Shown here: positions 1-8,830 of the stretch, piece by piece | Layout of the letters: every line of letters begins with the position of its first letter | How positions within the stretch are numbered: the stretch's first letter is position 1 | NCBI GenBank assembly: GCA_003833135.1 | Contig: QZLH01000507.1 | Span: 46,724 to 65,311, forward strand | Direction of reading: 5' to 3' | Source of the DNA: Oehlia diaphana | Taxonomy: Eukaryota > Glomeromycota > Glomeromycetes > Glomerales > Glomeraceae | Length of the DNA: 18,588 nt | Notes under the pieces: generated by a model | Database searches by the model: none | What the model was told of the DNA's origin: nothing | The model's input: only the letters and a program-made list of their open reading frames with translations | Made by a program: the position numbers and the translations under genes

Positions 1-101
1 TTACTTAATAAAGCATAATTTTTTAATAAAAATATACAAATTCCATAGTTTATGTGTAATTTTTATATGAACTGAAATTGTAATATTGATTTATAAAATT
101 G

Positions 102-295
102 ACTGTAAAAAGCCACAAATCGGACAAATATAACTAAAAATTGGCAGTCTGATTTTTGCCGATTTATATATGCAATTTAAGAATTGATATTCCGATTTTT
201 TTATCAGAATGTCCGATTGTTTGCTTTTCGCGCCATAAAATCGCCAAAAATTGGACAAATAAAGCCAAAAATCGGACAAAAATAGCCAAAAATCG
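102..295. repeat. 21-bp tandem repeat in two blocks
   Basis: A 21-bp unit of the form gacaaaNatagccaaaaatcg occurs in three adjacent copies at 233-253, 254-274 and 275-295. Two further diverged copies lie at 102-122 and 123-143. The block between them carries single inverted versions of the same motif (ccgattttt, tccgattg). Because 21 is a multiple of three, the minus strand stays open through the array and would encode a repeated RFLAIFV-like heptapeptide. I see this as a minisatellite rather than a gene. It abuts the 3' side of the endonuclease relic. Confidence 0.75.
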
Positions 296-627
296 GCTAT
301 TCAATTTTTTGGCGATTTTTACTTGTTTGACGTGTGTTATTATGAGAATAAAATGTGTGGGTAAAGGTTTGTCGGAAAGAGGGTCACTGGCGAAACAATT
401 AATGAAATCCTAATTGTGAAGGAATCTCAATAATTGATGATTAATTGCATGTGAGAATCCCATGGTGCCAAATTGGTCGTTGAAGTCACCAAGTAAAACG
501 ACTTCAATTTCGTTTTCCGGGCAGTTTTATGTCGGTTAAGAAGTTCCGTTTGAATATTAAGAAATTCAGTCTTATTTTCAAGAGAGTATGGCGGTAGGCG
601 ACAATTATCCTCCATTTAAGCGAGGTA
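167..627 (-). pseudogene. LINE-type endonuclease (EEP) fragment, decayed
   Basis: On the minus strand, a segment from an ATG at 615 reads PPYSLENKTEFLNIQTELL. Near 511-516 the reading frame must shift, after which it continues as EIEVVLLGDFNDQFGTMGF (codons for GDFN at 490-479). It then meets a TAG at 412-410 and continues open as DFINCFASDPLSDKPLPTHF. The GDFN motif followed by a short spacer is the signature of the endonuclease/exonuclease/phosphatase domain found at the N-terminus of non-LTR retrotransposons. In a live element this domain nicks target DNA. Here one frameshift and one stop show decay. No reverse transcriptase follows; the frame runs instead into the 21-bp tandem repeat. The LINE assignment rests on one motif and the overall look, so another EEP protein is possible. 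Confidence 0.6.
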
Positions 628-726
628 ATGTACAAATCAAGAGAGAGAATGATAGGTCAATGTTTTGGACTTAGCGGGCTAAAGAATTGTAAACTGAACT
701 ATTCAATACGCCATTAAGTTAGATGG

Positions 727-890
727 CAATCATCCAAACTGCGGAACCGGATCAGACATAAGATCGACTACGTCTCTTGACTGAATACATCATAATTTAA
801 TTCCGCACAATGAAGACAAAAAACTATGTCGATCATTTGGCTGGGTATGTGATGCAGTAATCTTCTATATCTATAAAGAAAAGCATTGCG
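727..890 (+). repeat. Degenerate copy of the BTB-gene upstream region (copy A)
   Basis: This stretch aligns with 2408-2640, the DNA immediately upstream of the BTB-TLDc gene. Shared blocks include caatcatccRaactgcgga, acgtctcttgac, atacatcataat, attccRcacaatgaagacaa, tgtgatRcagtaat and a tataaa core (872-877 here). Copy A lacks about 80 bases present in copy B and is not followed by a BTB reading frame. After the TATA-like core the two copies diverge. It is best explained as the remnant of a duplicated BTB promoter whose gene was lost. Confidence 0.75.
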
Positions 891-1204
891 TGACCGTAAA
901 AAGATGAATTTTAAATTGGATCGTCCAGCATCATGTGTCTGCGCCCTGTGCTACAGATTTTTATATCAGATATAGGATTCAATACAATTTTAATTAGGCT
1001 GCATAAATTATTGGCGTAGAACAAATTTATGGGCACGAAATGAAACTAATCTAATCAGTAATTGTAATTTAAAAAAAATATTATAAAAGATTTATTAAGC
1101 AATTTGATCGTGACAATGAAACTCCACATGAGAAATCATTATTGACTTTAGAAATCGTCATTGTTTAAAAAAAAATATCATACGACGAATTTTCTAATTT
1201 TCAG
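891..1204. other. Noncoding spacer with no recognised element
   Basis: AT-rich DNA between the promoter copy and the tandem repeat. A short open stretch from 904 reads MNFKLDRPASCVCALCYRF before a stop. Its C-x-C-x2-C spacing is suggestive, but it is too short to call. Nothing else is supported. Confidence 0.3.
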
Positions 1205-1397
1205 TTTTTTTTGGATTTTCCCCACGAAAAAAAATCCTTTTTTTTTTTTAAAAAAAAAAACATATATATGTATTTTTCAGTTTATTTAGATTTCCCATAC
1301 GACGAAAAAAATCCTTTTTTTAAAAAAAAAATATATATTTTTTCAGTTTTTTTGACTTTCCCACACGATGAAAAAAATCCTTTTCTTTTTTGAAAAA
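1205..1397. repeat. Three-unit tandem repeat, about 66-76 bp
   Basis: Three head-to-tail units start after cag triplets at 1202-1204, 1278-1280 and 1344-1346. Each contains a T run, a gatttYcccacacgaYgaaa-like core, aaaaatcc, a second T run and an A run. The last unit is truncated. Unit length varies mainly in the homopolymers. Each boundary looks like a polypyrimidine tract plus CAG, the form of a 3' splice site, although no coding sequence is attached. The apparent 60-codon reading frame across it is only the repeat translated. Confidence 0.7.
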
Positions 1398-1481
1398 TTT
1401 TTCTTTATAATAAAAATTACACTTTTTCTTTAAAATATTTTACCTTTAATTTCTAATGCCTGCTCAATCCTTTATATTTCA

Positions 1482-2284
1482 GAATATAAGGAGAAAACAT
1501 CAGGTGAAATTTTTATAGGAATGGCCACTGGACACACAAGACTTGAGGGTAACTCAGATGCTACAGTGTTTTATCCTTTTAACGAAGTAAAACAAATCAT
1601 GCTATAAATTGATGTAAGAAATTACTTTATTTTGATTTTTCTTAAATATATTTATTACACTATATTATAATCATATTATCTGCATGTGCTACCATTTTAC
1701 CTATCAAATCAGAGGATTTATCAATTCATCAAATAAATGTTGTAGGCTCAGCTTTGGTATCAGATTCAGTACTTACTATGAATCTTGGTACACAATTTAA
1801 ATGTATCATCTCAGACTATATTGGTAAAGATAAACCGAGATTCCAACCACATTATTCCATCCAAATGAAAGCCGCTTAAAAAGTCAGACTAAAATGTTAA
1901 AACGTGGTTCTTCCATTTTTTTTTCCGGGTGCCTTAACATCAATTGAGAGAAAGTTTTATCTAGAACTATACAATTTTAGTTTTATTCGTACTCAACAAT
2001 CAAATATTATATCAAAATCTACCAGGGAAATGCCCAGGTCTTCTACATCATCATCATCATCATCATCACCACATATGATAGCAATCCATAAAAAAATTTA
2101 AGAAGAACAATCCGCACCTGTACTAGGAAAACATGAAATTACTACAAAAATTTTCAGCCAACTAAATTAACTAAATTTAACAAAATTTTCAGATATTGCA
2201 TCAAATCCACTCATAGTGACTGAAAATTCAATGGAAATTTCTGAACAGGAAGAATCTGCATCTATACTAACACCAAAAAATTTC
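1482..2284 (+). pseudogene. Decayed multi-exon gene, family unknown
   Basis: Five or six coding-like segments lie in order. (1) After tttatatttcag, a segment from 1482 reads YKEKTSGEIFIGMATGHTRL and ends in TAA at 1604-1606. (2) A GTAAGA at 1614 and an AG at 1713-1714 bound a 101-nt intron that keeps frame; 1715-1876 then reads DLSIHQINVVGSALVSDSVL and so on for 54 codons. (3) A -1 shift at 1876 gives LKSQTKMLKRGSSIFF. (4) A second shift in the T run before 1925 gives PGALTSIERKFYLELYNFSF, then a Ser run encoded by (TCA)7 at 2048-2068, then TAA at 2099. (5) In the same frame, 2102-2167 reads EEQSAPVLGKHEITTKIFSQ. (6) After a cag at 2190-2192, 31 codons rich in Glu and Ser end at 2284. Two frameshifts and at least two internal stops make it a pseudogene. 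I do not recognise the family. It could belong to a transposon or be a lost host gene. Confidence 0.7.
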
Positions 2285-2352
2285 TAAGTCCCCCAGATAC
2301 TAGTTATCAGTTATGAAAAATGGAAACAAGGAAGAGTGTGACGCCGGTGATG

Positions 2353-2382
2353 AAAAATGTCACGTGATTATGTGACATTTTT
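2353..2382. repeat. Perfect 11-bp hairpin containing CACGTG
   Basis: aaaaatgtcac at 2353-2363 and gtgacattttt at 2372-2382 are exact reverse complements around an 8-nt loop. The left arm overlaps a CACGTGAT motif at 2361-2368. The hairpin sits about 300 bases upstream of the BTB-TLDc start, just outside the conserved promoter block. A bHLH-type binding site or a miniature-element remnant are both possible. Confidence 0.7.
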
Positions 2383-2407
2383 TTCAGGTTACGCTGCTGG
2401 GAAAATC

Positions 2408-2640
2408 CAATCATCCGAACTGCGGAACCGGATTAGACATAGATCGTCCACGTCTCTTGACCGGATACATCATAATGTAGTAAAATAAATAGTAGGTAAT
2501 GAGACTTGGTAGTTGGTACTATATATTATACAAATGCTGAATATATTCTAATATTTTAATTCCACACAATGAAGACAAAAAAAGTATGTAAAACATGTGA
2601 TACAGTAATATATTTGTATCCCTATAAATTCAAACATTCG
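2408..2640 (+). promoter_or_regulatory. BTB-TLDc gene promoter (copy B) with TATA box
   Basis: The region immediately upstream of the BTB-TLDc start shares long blocks with 727-890. It ends in tataaat at 2623-2629, about 58 bases before the ATG at 2687, a typical position for a TATA box plus a short leader. Conservation in two copies of the blocks around ctgcggaaccgga and acgtctcttgac suggests that they are regulatory sites or part of a repeat that carries a promoter. About 80 bases at 2477-2558 are absent from copy A. Confidence 0.6.
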
Positions 2641-2686
2641 GATATGATCTGCAAAAAAAAAACTTTATTTTCCGTTTTCATTCATT

Positions 2687-4283
2687 ATGTCTGATAATAA
2701 ATTTTTACCAAAATTATCACAAAATTTACTCGAAATTTTAGGTGATGAAGAATATTATGATGTTACAATAGAAGTTGGTAATGACCCTTATGTTAAAATT
2801 TTTCGTGCTCATATGATTATTTTAAATTATCGTTCCCCTTATTTGAAAAGAATTTTGTCAACAAATAAAAAGAAGAACGATGGAACGTTAACACATATTA
2901 AATTACCAAATATTTCACCTGAAATTTTCCAAATAATTTTAAAGTAAGAACAGATTAAATCATAAATATTTATTTTTATATCAAATATAAATATATTTTT
3001 GTAACTATTTCATAAAAAATAATTTTTCATTTTTTTTTTTTAGGTATATTTATGGAGGAAAACTTTCTTTGGAAGAATTTGATGCTTCGTACATTGTTAA
3101 AATTTTGGTTGCTGCCAGTGAACTAAATCTTCAGGAGCTAATACCCTATTCGCAATCATTTTTGATTAATAACAAAGCAAACTGGATTGAACAAAATTTT
3201 ATTCTATTGTATCAAACTAGCTTCGAAAGTGATTCTTTCTTAGAACTCCAAAAGTTTTGTACGGAATTAATTTCTAAGCAATCGGAAAAAATTTTTAATT
3301 CACCCGATTTTACTTCAATTTCAGAGAAAACTTTGATTTCTCTTATTCGACATGATGATCTTCAAATGGACGGAATTCAAGTCTGGGAACATGTTCTTAA
3401 ATGGGGACTTACTCAAAATCCTGAACTCCCTTCTGACTCTGCAAAATTTTCAAAAGATGATTTCAATGTTTTAAAGAATACCTTACAACAATGTATTCCT
3501 TTTATTAAATTCTTTACTTTGTCTTCTAAAGAATTTATGGACAAAGTTTTACCTTATAAGAAAGTTTTACCAAAGGAATTATATAAGGAATTATTGAAAA
3601 TTTTTTTGAATCATGATTATAGGCCAGCCGAACTTCAAATGATCAGAACAATCAGTTCAGAGAGCATTAATTCAATAGTCAATTCAAACAAGCAGGTCGA
3701 ATTTACTCCAAAAGTTGATTCGATAAGTATAAATTCGTTAATTATTAAAGCTCAGCATGCTAAATTAATCTCAAAATGGATTGATAGATTAGAAATCACA
3801 GATAAGGCAGAAAAATTTCACGAATTTAATTTGATTTATCGTGGAACTCGTAATGGATTCAAGGCTCATAGATTTCATGATTTATGCGATAATAAATCTC
3901 ATACTATATCAATTTTAAAAGTAAAAGATAGTGATGAAATTCTTGGAGGATATAATCCGATTGAATGGAAGTCTGAGGGCTTTGGCGTTACTAACGATAG
4001 TTTTATATTTTCCTTTAAAAACAATGAAAATATTGAAGATTATCTTCTAAGTAGAGTGAAGGATAAAAAGCATGCCATAAATTATTCGAAGGAATTGTGT
4101 CCATCATTTGGTTACGGTGATCTTACATTATTGGGAAGAACTTGCTATAAAATTGAAGGTAAATTTGATGGTAGAAAATTTATTAAGTGTCTTTGTAAAA
4201 AGTCTTCCTATGAAAGATTTATCAGAAAATCTGAAGATGAGTTTTTTATAGAAGAGTATGAAATATTTCAGATTAATATTTAA
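2687..4283 (+). CDS. BTB-BACK-TLDc domain protein, 498 aa, two exons
   Basis: Exons are 2687-2943 and 3044-4283. The intron, 2944-3043 (100 nt), begins GTAAGA and ends in a long T run plus TAG, splitting a Lys codon. Splicing joins ...FQIILK to YIYGGKLSLEEFDASYIV, restoring a continuous BTB fold. Residues about 14-120 are BTB/POZ (DVTIEV at 25-30, FRAHMIIL at 39-46). About 125-260 is BACK-like helical, including the QVWEHVLKWGL stretch. About 320-498 is TLDc (SKWIDRLE, FNLIYRGTRNGF, GGYNPIEW at 387-394, PSFGYGDL, ending EEYEIFQINI). BTB-BACK proteins commonly serve as Cullin-3 substrate adaptors; TLDc domains are linked to oxidative-stress resistance and V-ATPase regulation. The combination is one of the most expanded families in Rhizophagus. 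The first ATG after the TATA box is used. No frame damage is seen, so it looks functional. A poly(A) signal candidate is the aataaataaataa cluster near 4474. Confidence 0.95.
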
Positions 4284-4540
4284 TTATGTGTTTTTTGTTT
4301 GAAACTTTGTTTTGTCTTATTGGTATAATTCTTTTCTTCTTACATTCTTATAAATCTATTAGTCTAAGAATTCCTATTACTAAAAAGTTTAGCTTGATAA
4401 ATTGCCCCAATATATCATTATGACATATAAGCCGAAATTTTCGATCTACTTTTATCTTTATTATTTTTCTAGAATAAATAAATAAGTAATAAAATAAAAA
4501 TAATATAATTTCAAAAAACTTTATATCAATACCTTATAAT

Positions 4541-4820
4541 TTACTTCATGTCCTTCACTCCTTCTATCATCAGTTCTTTAATCAGGTTTCCTCTATAATT
4601 ATTACAATTGCCTTCAAACTAGACAAATGAAAAATTGTATTATATTTTGTGTGATTTAAATCAAAATTTTCACTATCATTACTATCAAATGTGAATATAT
4701 CTAGTATTTTCTAGGCGTTTCATATTTTCACTTAATTGGATTATACCTTCCGAGAATCTTGTTACTGTTCTTCACTTTAAAAATTGTGCATCAGGTTAAA
4801 TCAATCACGAGATCATGAGG
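4541..4820 (-). pseudogene. TLDc-domain relic
   Basis: Read on the minus strand from 4820, the sequence gives PHDLVIDLT, a stop, CTIFKVKNSNKILGRYNPIK, and a TGA at 4730-4728. This aligns with FHDLCDNKSHTISILKVKDS and EILGGYNPIEW of the neighbouring intact gene. Further on, in shifted frames, come FDSNDSENFDLNHTKY and FEGNCNNYRGNLIKELMIEG, which fit the second half of a TLDc domain less securely. The stretch ends in a stop at 4541. At least two stops and two frame changes mark it as dead. No BTB or BACK portion can be seen at higher coordinates. It lies tail-to-tail with the live gene, so it is not a simple tandem copy. Confidence 0.65.
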
Positions 4821-5690
4821 AATTAATTTAAACAACTTAATATTAAAGAATTTAATTTCGAAGATTTTGATTTTAATGATTTTGAAATTTCATAATTATT
4901 CATTTTAAAATTAATTCGACATTTTGATGCGAAATAATTTAATTTTTGAATCAAAATTTTAATCTCGATCATTTGAAGCTCGGATGATATAAAATTGAGA
5001 TCCAAAAAAATTTTATATACATATAAAATGTCTCGAATAAAATTTCTCTATCAAGGGAATATATCGTTCAAGAAGTTAGTATCATTTTATTGAAATCATT
5101 CTTGTATTTTGAGCGAATAAATTGAAAAGAAATCTTGTGATATTAATTAACTGGTTCACTTGATATTCAAATATTTTTGAAATTTTGGGAAGAATCATTT
5201 TTTGAGGACCCGTTTGATAATTCAAATTATCATATAATGTTGTTTTATTCACTCGTTTCTTTTATTTTTAAACCAAAATTTTTGTAAAATGAATAATCTA
5301 TTTTTGAAGTCCAAGTTCATCGCCGCCACCGATCAAGAGAAACTTTCTTTGAAGGAAAGTGATACACCTAAATAAAAATAAAAAAAAATGATTAAAAACT
5401 TCTTTTTTAATAAAAGAATAAATAAGAATAAACACAATAAACAAATATATAAAAAATCTTTCATTTCAGCTTTTAAATTTTTTTGATTTCACGTCTCATT
5501 GAGTTTTTTTTTAAAAAAAAAGTAAAAATCGCTATTTCAAATTGATCGCACAGAAGATTTACTTTTGTACTAGAAAAATTTATTAAACGATTAAAAACGC
5601 CTTTACTTATGTCGTTAAGATTATTTGAAAGTTTTTTAACAGAATTTATCAAATACTTTTCTAACGATTAATTAAAATAACCTATGAGCA
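4821..5690. other. Noncoding AT-rich stretch
   Basis: No supportable gene. It contains low-complexity DNA around 4850-4890 (repeated gattttgatttt-like words), an accidental 60-codon minus-strand frame, and a small imperfect hairpin at 5342-5360 (actttc/gaaagt) beside the only GC-rich words of the stretch (atcgccgccaccgatc, about 5319-5334). Confidence 0.4.
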
Positions 5691-6590
5691 CGAAATACTT
5701 ACGCATAGGAACTTCCAGCCAACTTCAATTCACGTGATCTATATAATCACCGTTACCCTGGTGTTCATTCATTGCTTTCTTTACTACTATGTATGTACTT
5801 TTACTATTACATACTTTGTCATGCTTAATGTCTGCATAATCCTATTTGGTCACACATGCCCGTTTATTAATCGGTACTCCCAATAATTTTTCTTTGTTAA
5901 TTTTTTCTGTTGTTCCTTACTGATAATATTCAATTATTATCGCTCTTTTATGTTCAGTAAAAATCCTGTGATTATTTTATCACCCGATTATGAAGGGTGG
6001 TTACGTGAAGAGGCTTGAAGCGCCATACTTTTCAAAAATCCGATTTAGAGTATTTTTACCCTGGATGTATCCCAGGTGATCATCCGGGATTATTGAATTT
6101 CGTAACATTACCCTGGATGATCATCATTCGAGCGCTTTGTATCAATTATTGTGTATCACATTACTAATTTAGTGTGATTTTGGTTAATATAGTTATTTAA
6201 CGGGATAATTAACCAAATTATAGAGATTTTAGAGATTTCCAAAGGATGGGAGTTTAATATTAAATTTTTTTTCAATAATTTCAAAACTTGGCGAATATGC
6301 AGATCTTGAATTTGTTGTAGAATATTGCATCATACTAACAACGAATGCCAAGATTTCATATTTCTTTTTTACTGTCAATTAGGTTAGTTTGTCGATCATT
6401 TTTAGTAAATTAACCGTTAACTATATATTTTGACGATCATAAGGAAGTTAATTAACTAGGGTTAATTAACTAAAATACCTTTATTCCATAAATACCCGAC
6501 ATTGAAAAAACAAATATAAAAACCACTGATAAAAAACGTCTCTGACTCACTCCATAAAAAAAAAAAATTACATTAAACTCGTAAAATTTG
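5691..6590. other. Noncoding region rich in hairpins and short repeats
   Basis: Less AT-rich than its surroundings but without a coding frame. It holds a CACGTGAT at 5731-5738 whose GTGAT pairs with ATCAC at 5746-5750, and a second GTGAT/ATCAC hairpin at 5968-5983. TACCCTGGATG occurs at 6057-6067 and 6109-6119, with TTACCCTGG also near 5753. There is a 10-bp stem tttggttaat/attaaccaaa at 6179-6188 and 6208-6217, and an 11-bp stem at 6446-6471. Repeated GGTTAAT/ATTAACC words run through 6180-6471. This may be an old mobile-element derivative. Confidence 0.5.
6446..6471. repeat. Perfect 11-bp inverted repeat with 4-nt loop
   Basis: agttaattaac at 6446-6456 and gttaattaact at 6461-6471 are exact reverse complements separated by tagg. 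It is the tightest hairpin in the window and the last of a series of GGTTAAT words in both orientations from 6180. Confidence 0.75.
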
Positions 6591-6594
6591 TACC

Positions 6595-6632
<38 letters not shown>

Positions 6633-7477
6633 AATTAAAAAAATACACAAAAAAAAAAAAAAAAAAAAATAAAAAATTACTTTTTTAAATAAATATAAAA
6701 AATAATAAAAATTTTTCTTACATTGTTCCTAGGATCTCCGGAACAAACAAATGTTTTTCAACGTATTAACTTTTTATAAAAAAAAAAAAAGTTTCACGCT
6801 TTTTGATCTTCCGAAAATCCCGAAAATCAAAAAAAAAAAGTATTATATAAAGATACAAAGTTACACACAATGTTACGCGTCTACAAAAAAAAAAAAAATT
6901 TTTTTTTTTTTTAGTACTTTTATAGATTTTTTACTATTCACATTTTATAAAATCACTTTTTAAAAAATAAAATATCAAGTTTTTTTTTTAGAGTTTTTTG
7001 GTAAGGTTTTTATTTTTTTTTTTTTAAGTTTAGAAGAAAAAAAAAGAAAAATATATAAAGAGAAAATTGTAAATTCAGAGAAAAAAATTTTTAAAAAAAA
7101 TTTCTAATTTTTTGTAAAAAAATATATATATATATATATAAAGAAAAAAAGGATATGTGAAAAGAATAATATAAATTTTTTTTTAATGTACAGAGTATAT
7201 ATATAGCAAAAATTTTATATAATATATATAAACATAATAATAAAAAAAAAAAAGAAAAAAGAAGAAATTTCGAAAAAAATCCCTAAATCCTTTTTTTTTT
7301 TTGAAAAAGACGAAAAAAAAAAAATTATCGAAATTATAATTTTTTTCGCGAAAAAAACTAAAAATAAAAAAAGGGTAAGAAAATATAAAAAAAAACATGA
7401 AAAAAAAAGAAAAAGAATATATATTATATAATCATTTTCTTTTCTTTTCACAATAAAGAAAAAAGAAAAAAAAAAAA

Positions 7478-7521
<44 letters not shown>

Positions 7522-7532
7522 TTATAATAATC
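6591..7532. repeat. Homopolymer-dominated leader region
   Basis: Almost entirely runs of A and T, including alternating T-to-A and A-to-T junctions (A about 11, T about 16, then A about 24 at 7470-7520) and a (TA)n tract at about 7121-7140. Reading frames on either strand here are Phe/Lys/Ile artefacts. It leads directly to the ATG at 7533 with a long A run just upstream, so part of it is probably promoter and 5' leader of that gene. TATA-like words occur near 6512-6520 (atataaaa) and 7051-7059 (atataaag). Run lengths are unreliable in any assembly. Confidence 0.6.
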
Positions 7533-8204
7533 ATGCAACATATATCTCAAGATTCTCAAAATTTCCAAGGTTATAATGAAAATTTGACCGAATTTATTTC
7601 AAGTCCTTTTGAAAATATTAATAACGACAATATTGTTACAACTAATCCAAACTTCTTTAATGATTCTTTTCACGAAAACGAACCTACTGTTTCTGTTCCT
7701 TTAACACATTCTGTTACGCCAAAATTTCAATCAACATCTCGTACGATTTCTCAACAAAAAAATGTTCCATTTATGTATCAAAAATTTCAAAGAATTTCTA
7801 ATTCTATTTTGATATTTGAAGAAAATGCTAAAAGACAACTTGAACAATTATATGAATTAAAGAATCATTTAAATCAATTGAAACAATTTCTTAATACACA
7901 ACAACAACATTCTATGCCTCGTCGTATAAACCGTATAAACCGAAACCGTGATTATCGAACTCATCCTTATTTAAATGAACGTCAATTAGTCACTTCTCAC
8001 ATATCAACTGCTACAGAAATTGACTGTCATTATGATAATAATAAATTAAATTTTATGAATGAACAAAATATTTTATCAAATAGTTTTTGTCCTCAACAAG
8101 TGAATGTTCCTGCTGCAGTTAGCTTTTCTGAAAATAGTGAAATTTTATCTAGTCCTCATAATTTTGAATTTTATGACAATAATTATAATGTTCATGAAAT
8201 TTAG
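7533..8204 (+). CDS. Hypothetical Asn/Gln/Ser-rich protein, 223 aa
   Basis: A single uninterrupted frame starts at the first ATG after the homopolymer tract and ends in TAG. I do not recognise the family. Residues 1-80 are Asn, Ser and Phe rich and probably disordered. Residues about 88-123 (ISNSILIFEENAKRQLEQLY, then ELKNHLNQLKQFL) have heptad-like Leu/Ile spacing and may form a coiled coil. A basic patch, PRRINRINRNRDYR, at about 129-142 could bind nucleic acid or act as a nuclear signal. The tail is again Asn/Ser rich. A frame this long is unlikely by chance in such AT-rich DNA, and it carries mixed codons unlike the homopolymer frames upstream. An AATAAA at 8390-8395 could be its poly(A) signal. 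A regulatory protein is a guess only. Confidence 0.7.
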   Translation: MQHISQDSQNFQGYNENLTEFISSPFENINNDNIVTTNPNFFNDSFHENEPTVSVPLTHSVTPKFQSTSRTISQQKNVPFMYQKFQRISNSILIFEENAKRQLEQLYELKNHLNQLKQFLNTQQQHSMPRRINRINRNRDYRTHPYLNERQLVTSHISTATEIDCHYDNNKLNFMNEQNILSNSFCPQQVNVPAAVSFSENSEILSSPHNFEFYDNNYNVHEI

Positions 8205-8765
8205 AAAATTTGTAAATTTCATATATATAAATATACTGTATACGGTATGTTATTAACATTTTTTCTTATTTGTAGTTCACTATATTGCTTATTATTTTAT
8301 ACCTTTATTTGTTATTGTATTTTATTTTACTTTTTATTATTTTCAATATTGATAAAATAATGGCATGCGGTTACGCTTATATTTAAGTGAATAAAGATAC
8401 GTCAGGTGCTGCGCTTGCAGTAAATTTCGATAACGCCAAATATTATTCTAAATTGAGTATTTACAAGTGTTAAAATTAAATATATTTCATTATATGAATC
8501 AAATGAACCTATTATATTCTATTTTAAGAAATCCAATTTAAGTATCAAAAGCGGGACAAAAAAAAAGAAACGCCAATTATACATGCGATGATATTGAAAT
8601 ATTTTACTTTTTATAAAAAATTTCAAGTTTTTAAATATTTCTTCGATTTGTTATAAGATAAAATCTTGCTCTTTCTTTTTTGAAAAGCATTGCGAAATTT
8701 TTCAAAGATATACGGACCAATAAAATTTATTGAAATATTACATCTGTTCAACTTTTCTGAATCGA

Positions 8766-8792
8766 GCGTGACCATAGTCACGCGGACACGTG
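8766..8792. repeat. 7-bp hairpin next to CACGTGAT
   Basis: gcgtgac at 8766-8772 pairs exactly with gtcacgc at 8777-8783 around cata. A CACGTGAT follows at 8787-8794. The pairing of GTGAC/GTCAC arms with CACGTG resembles the hairpin at 2353-2382. Confidence 0.55.
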
Positions 8793-8830
8793 ATTTGTAA
8801 TGATACAATTTTATTATTATACGGCGACGC

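Noticed and set aside
1211..1393. Plus-strand 60-codon frame with repeated DFPHDEKNPF
   Set aside because: It is the translation of the three-unit tandem DNA repeat.
4823..5005. Minus-strand 60-codon frame
   Set aside because: Low-complexity Ile/Lys/Ser, and not in continuity with the adjacent TLDc relic.
7183..7568. Minus-strand frames of 71 and 117 codons
   Set aside because: Made of Phe/Lys/Ile from homopolymers; no mixed codon use.
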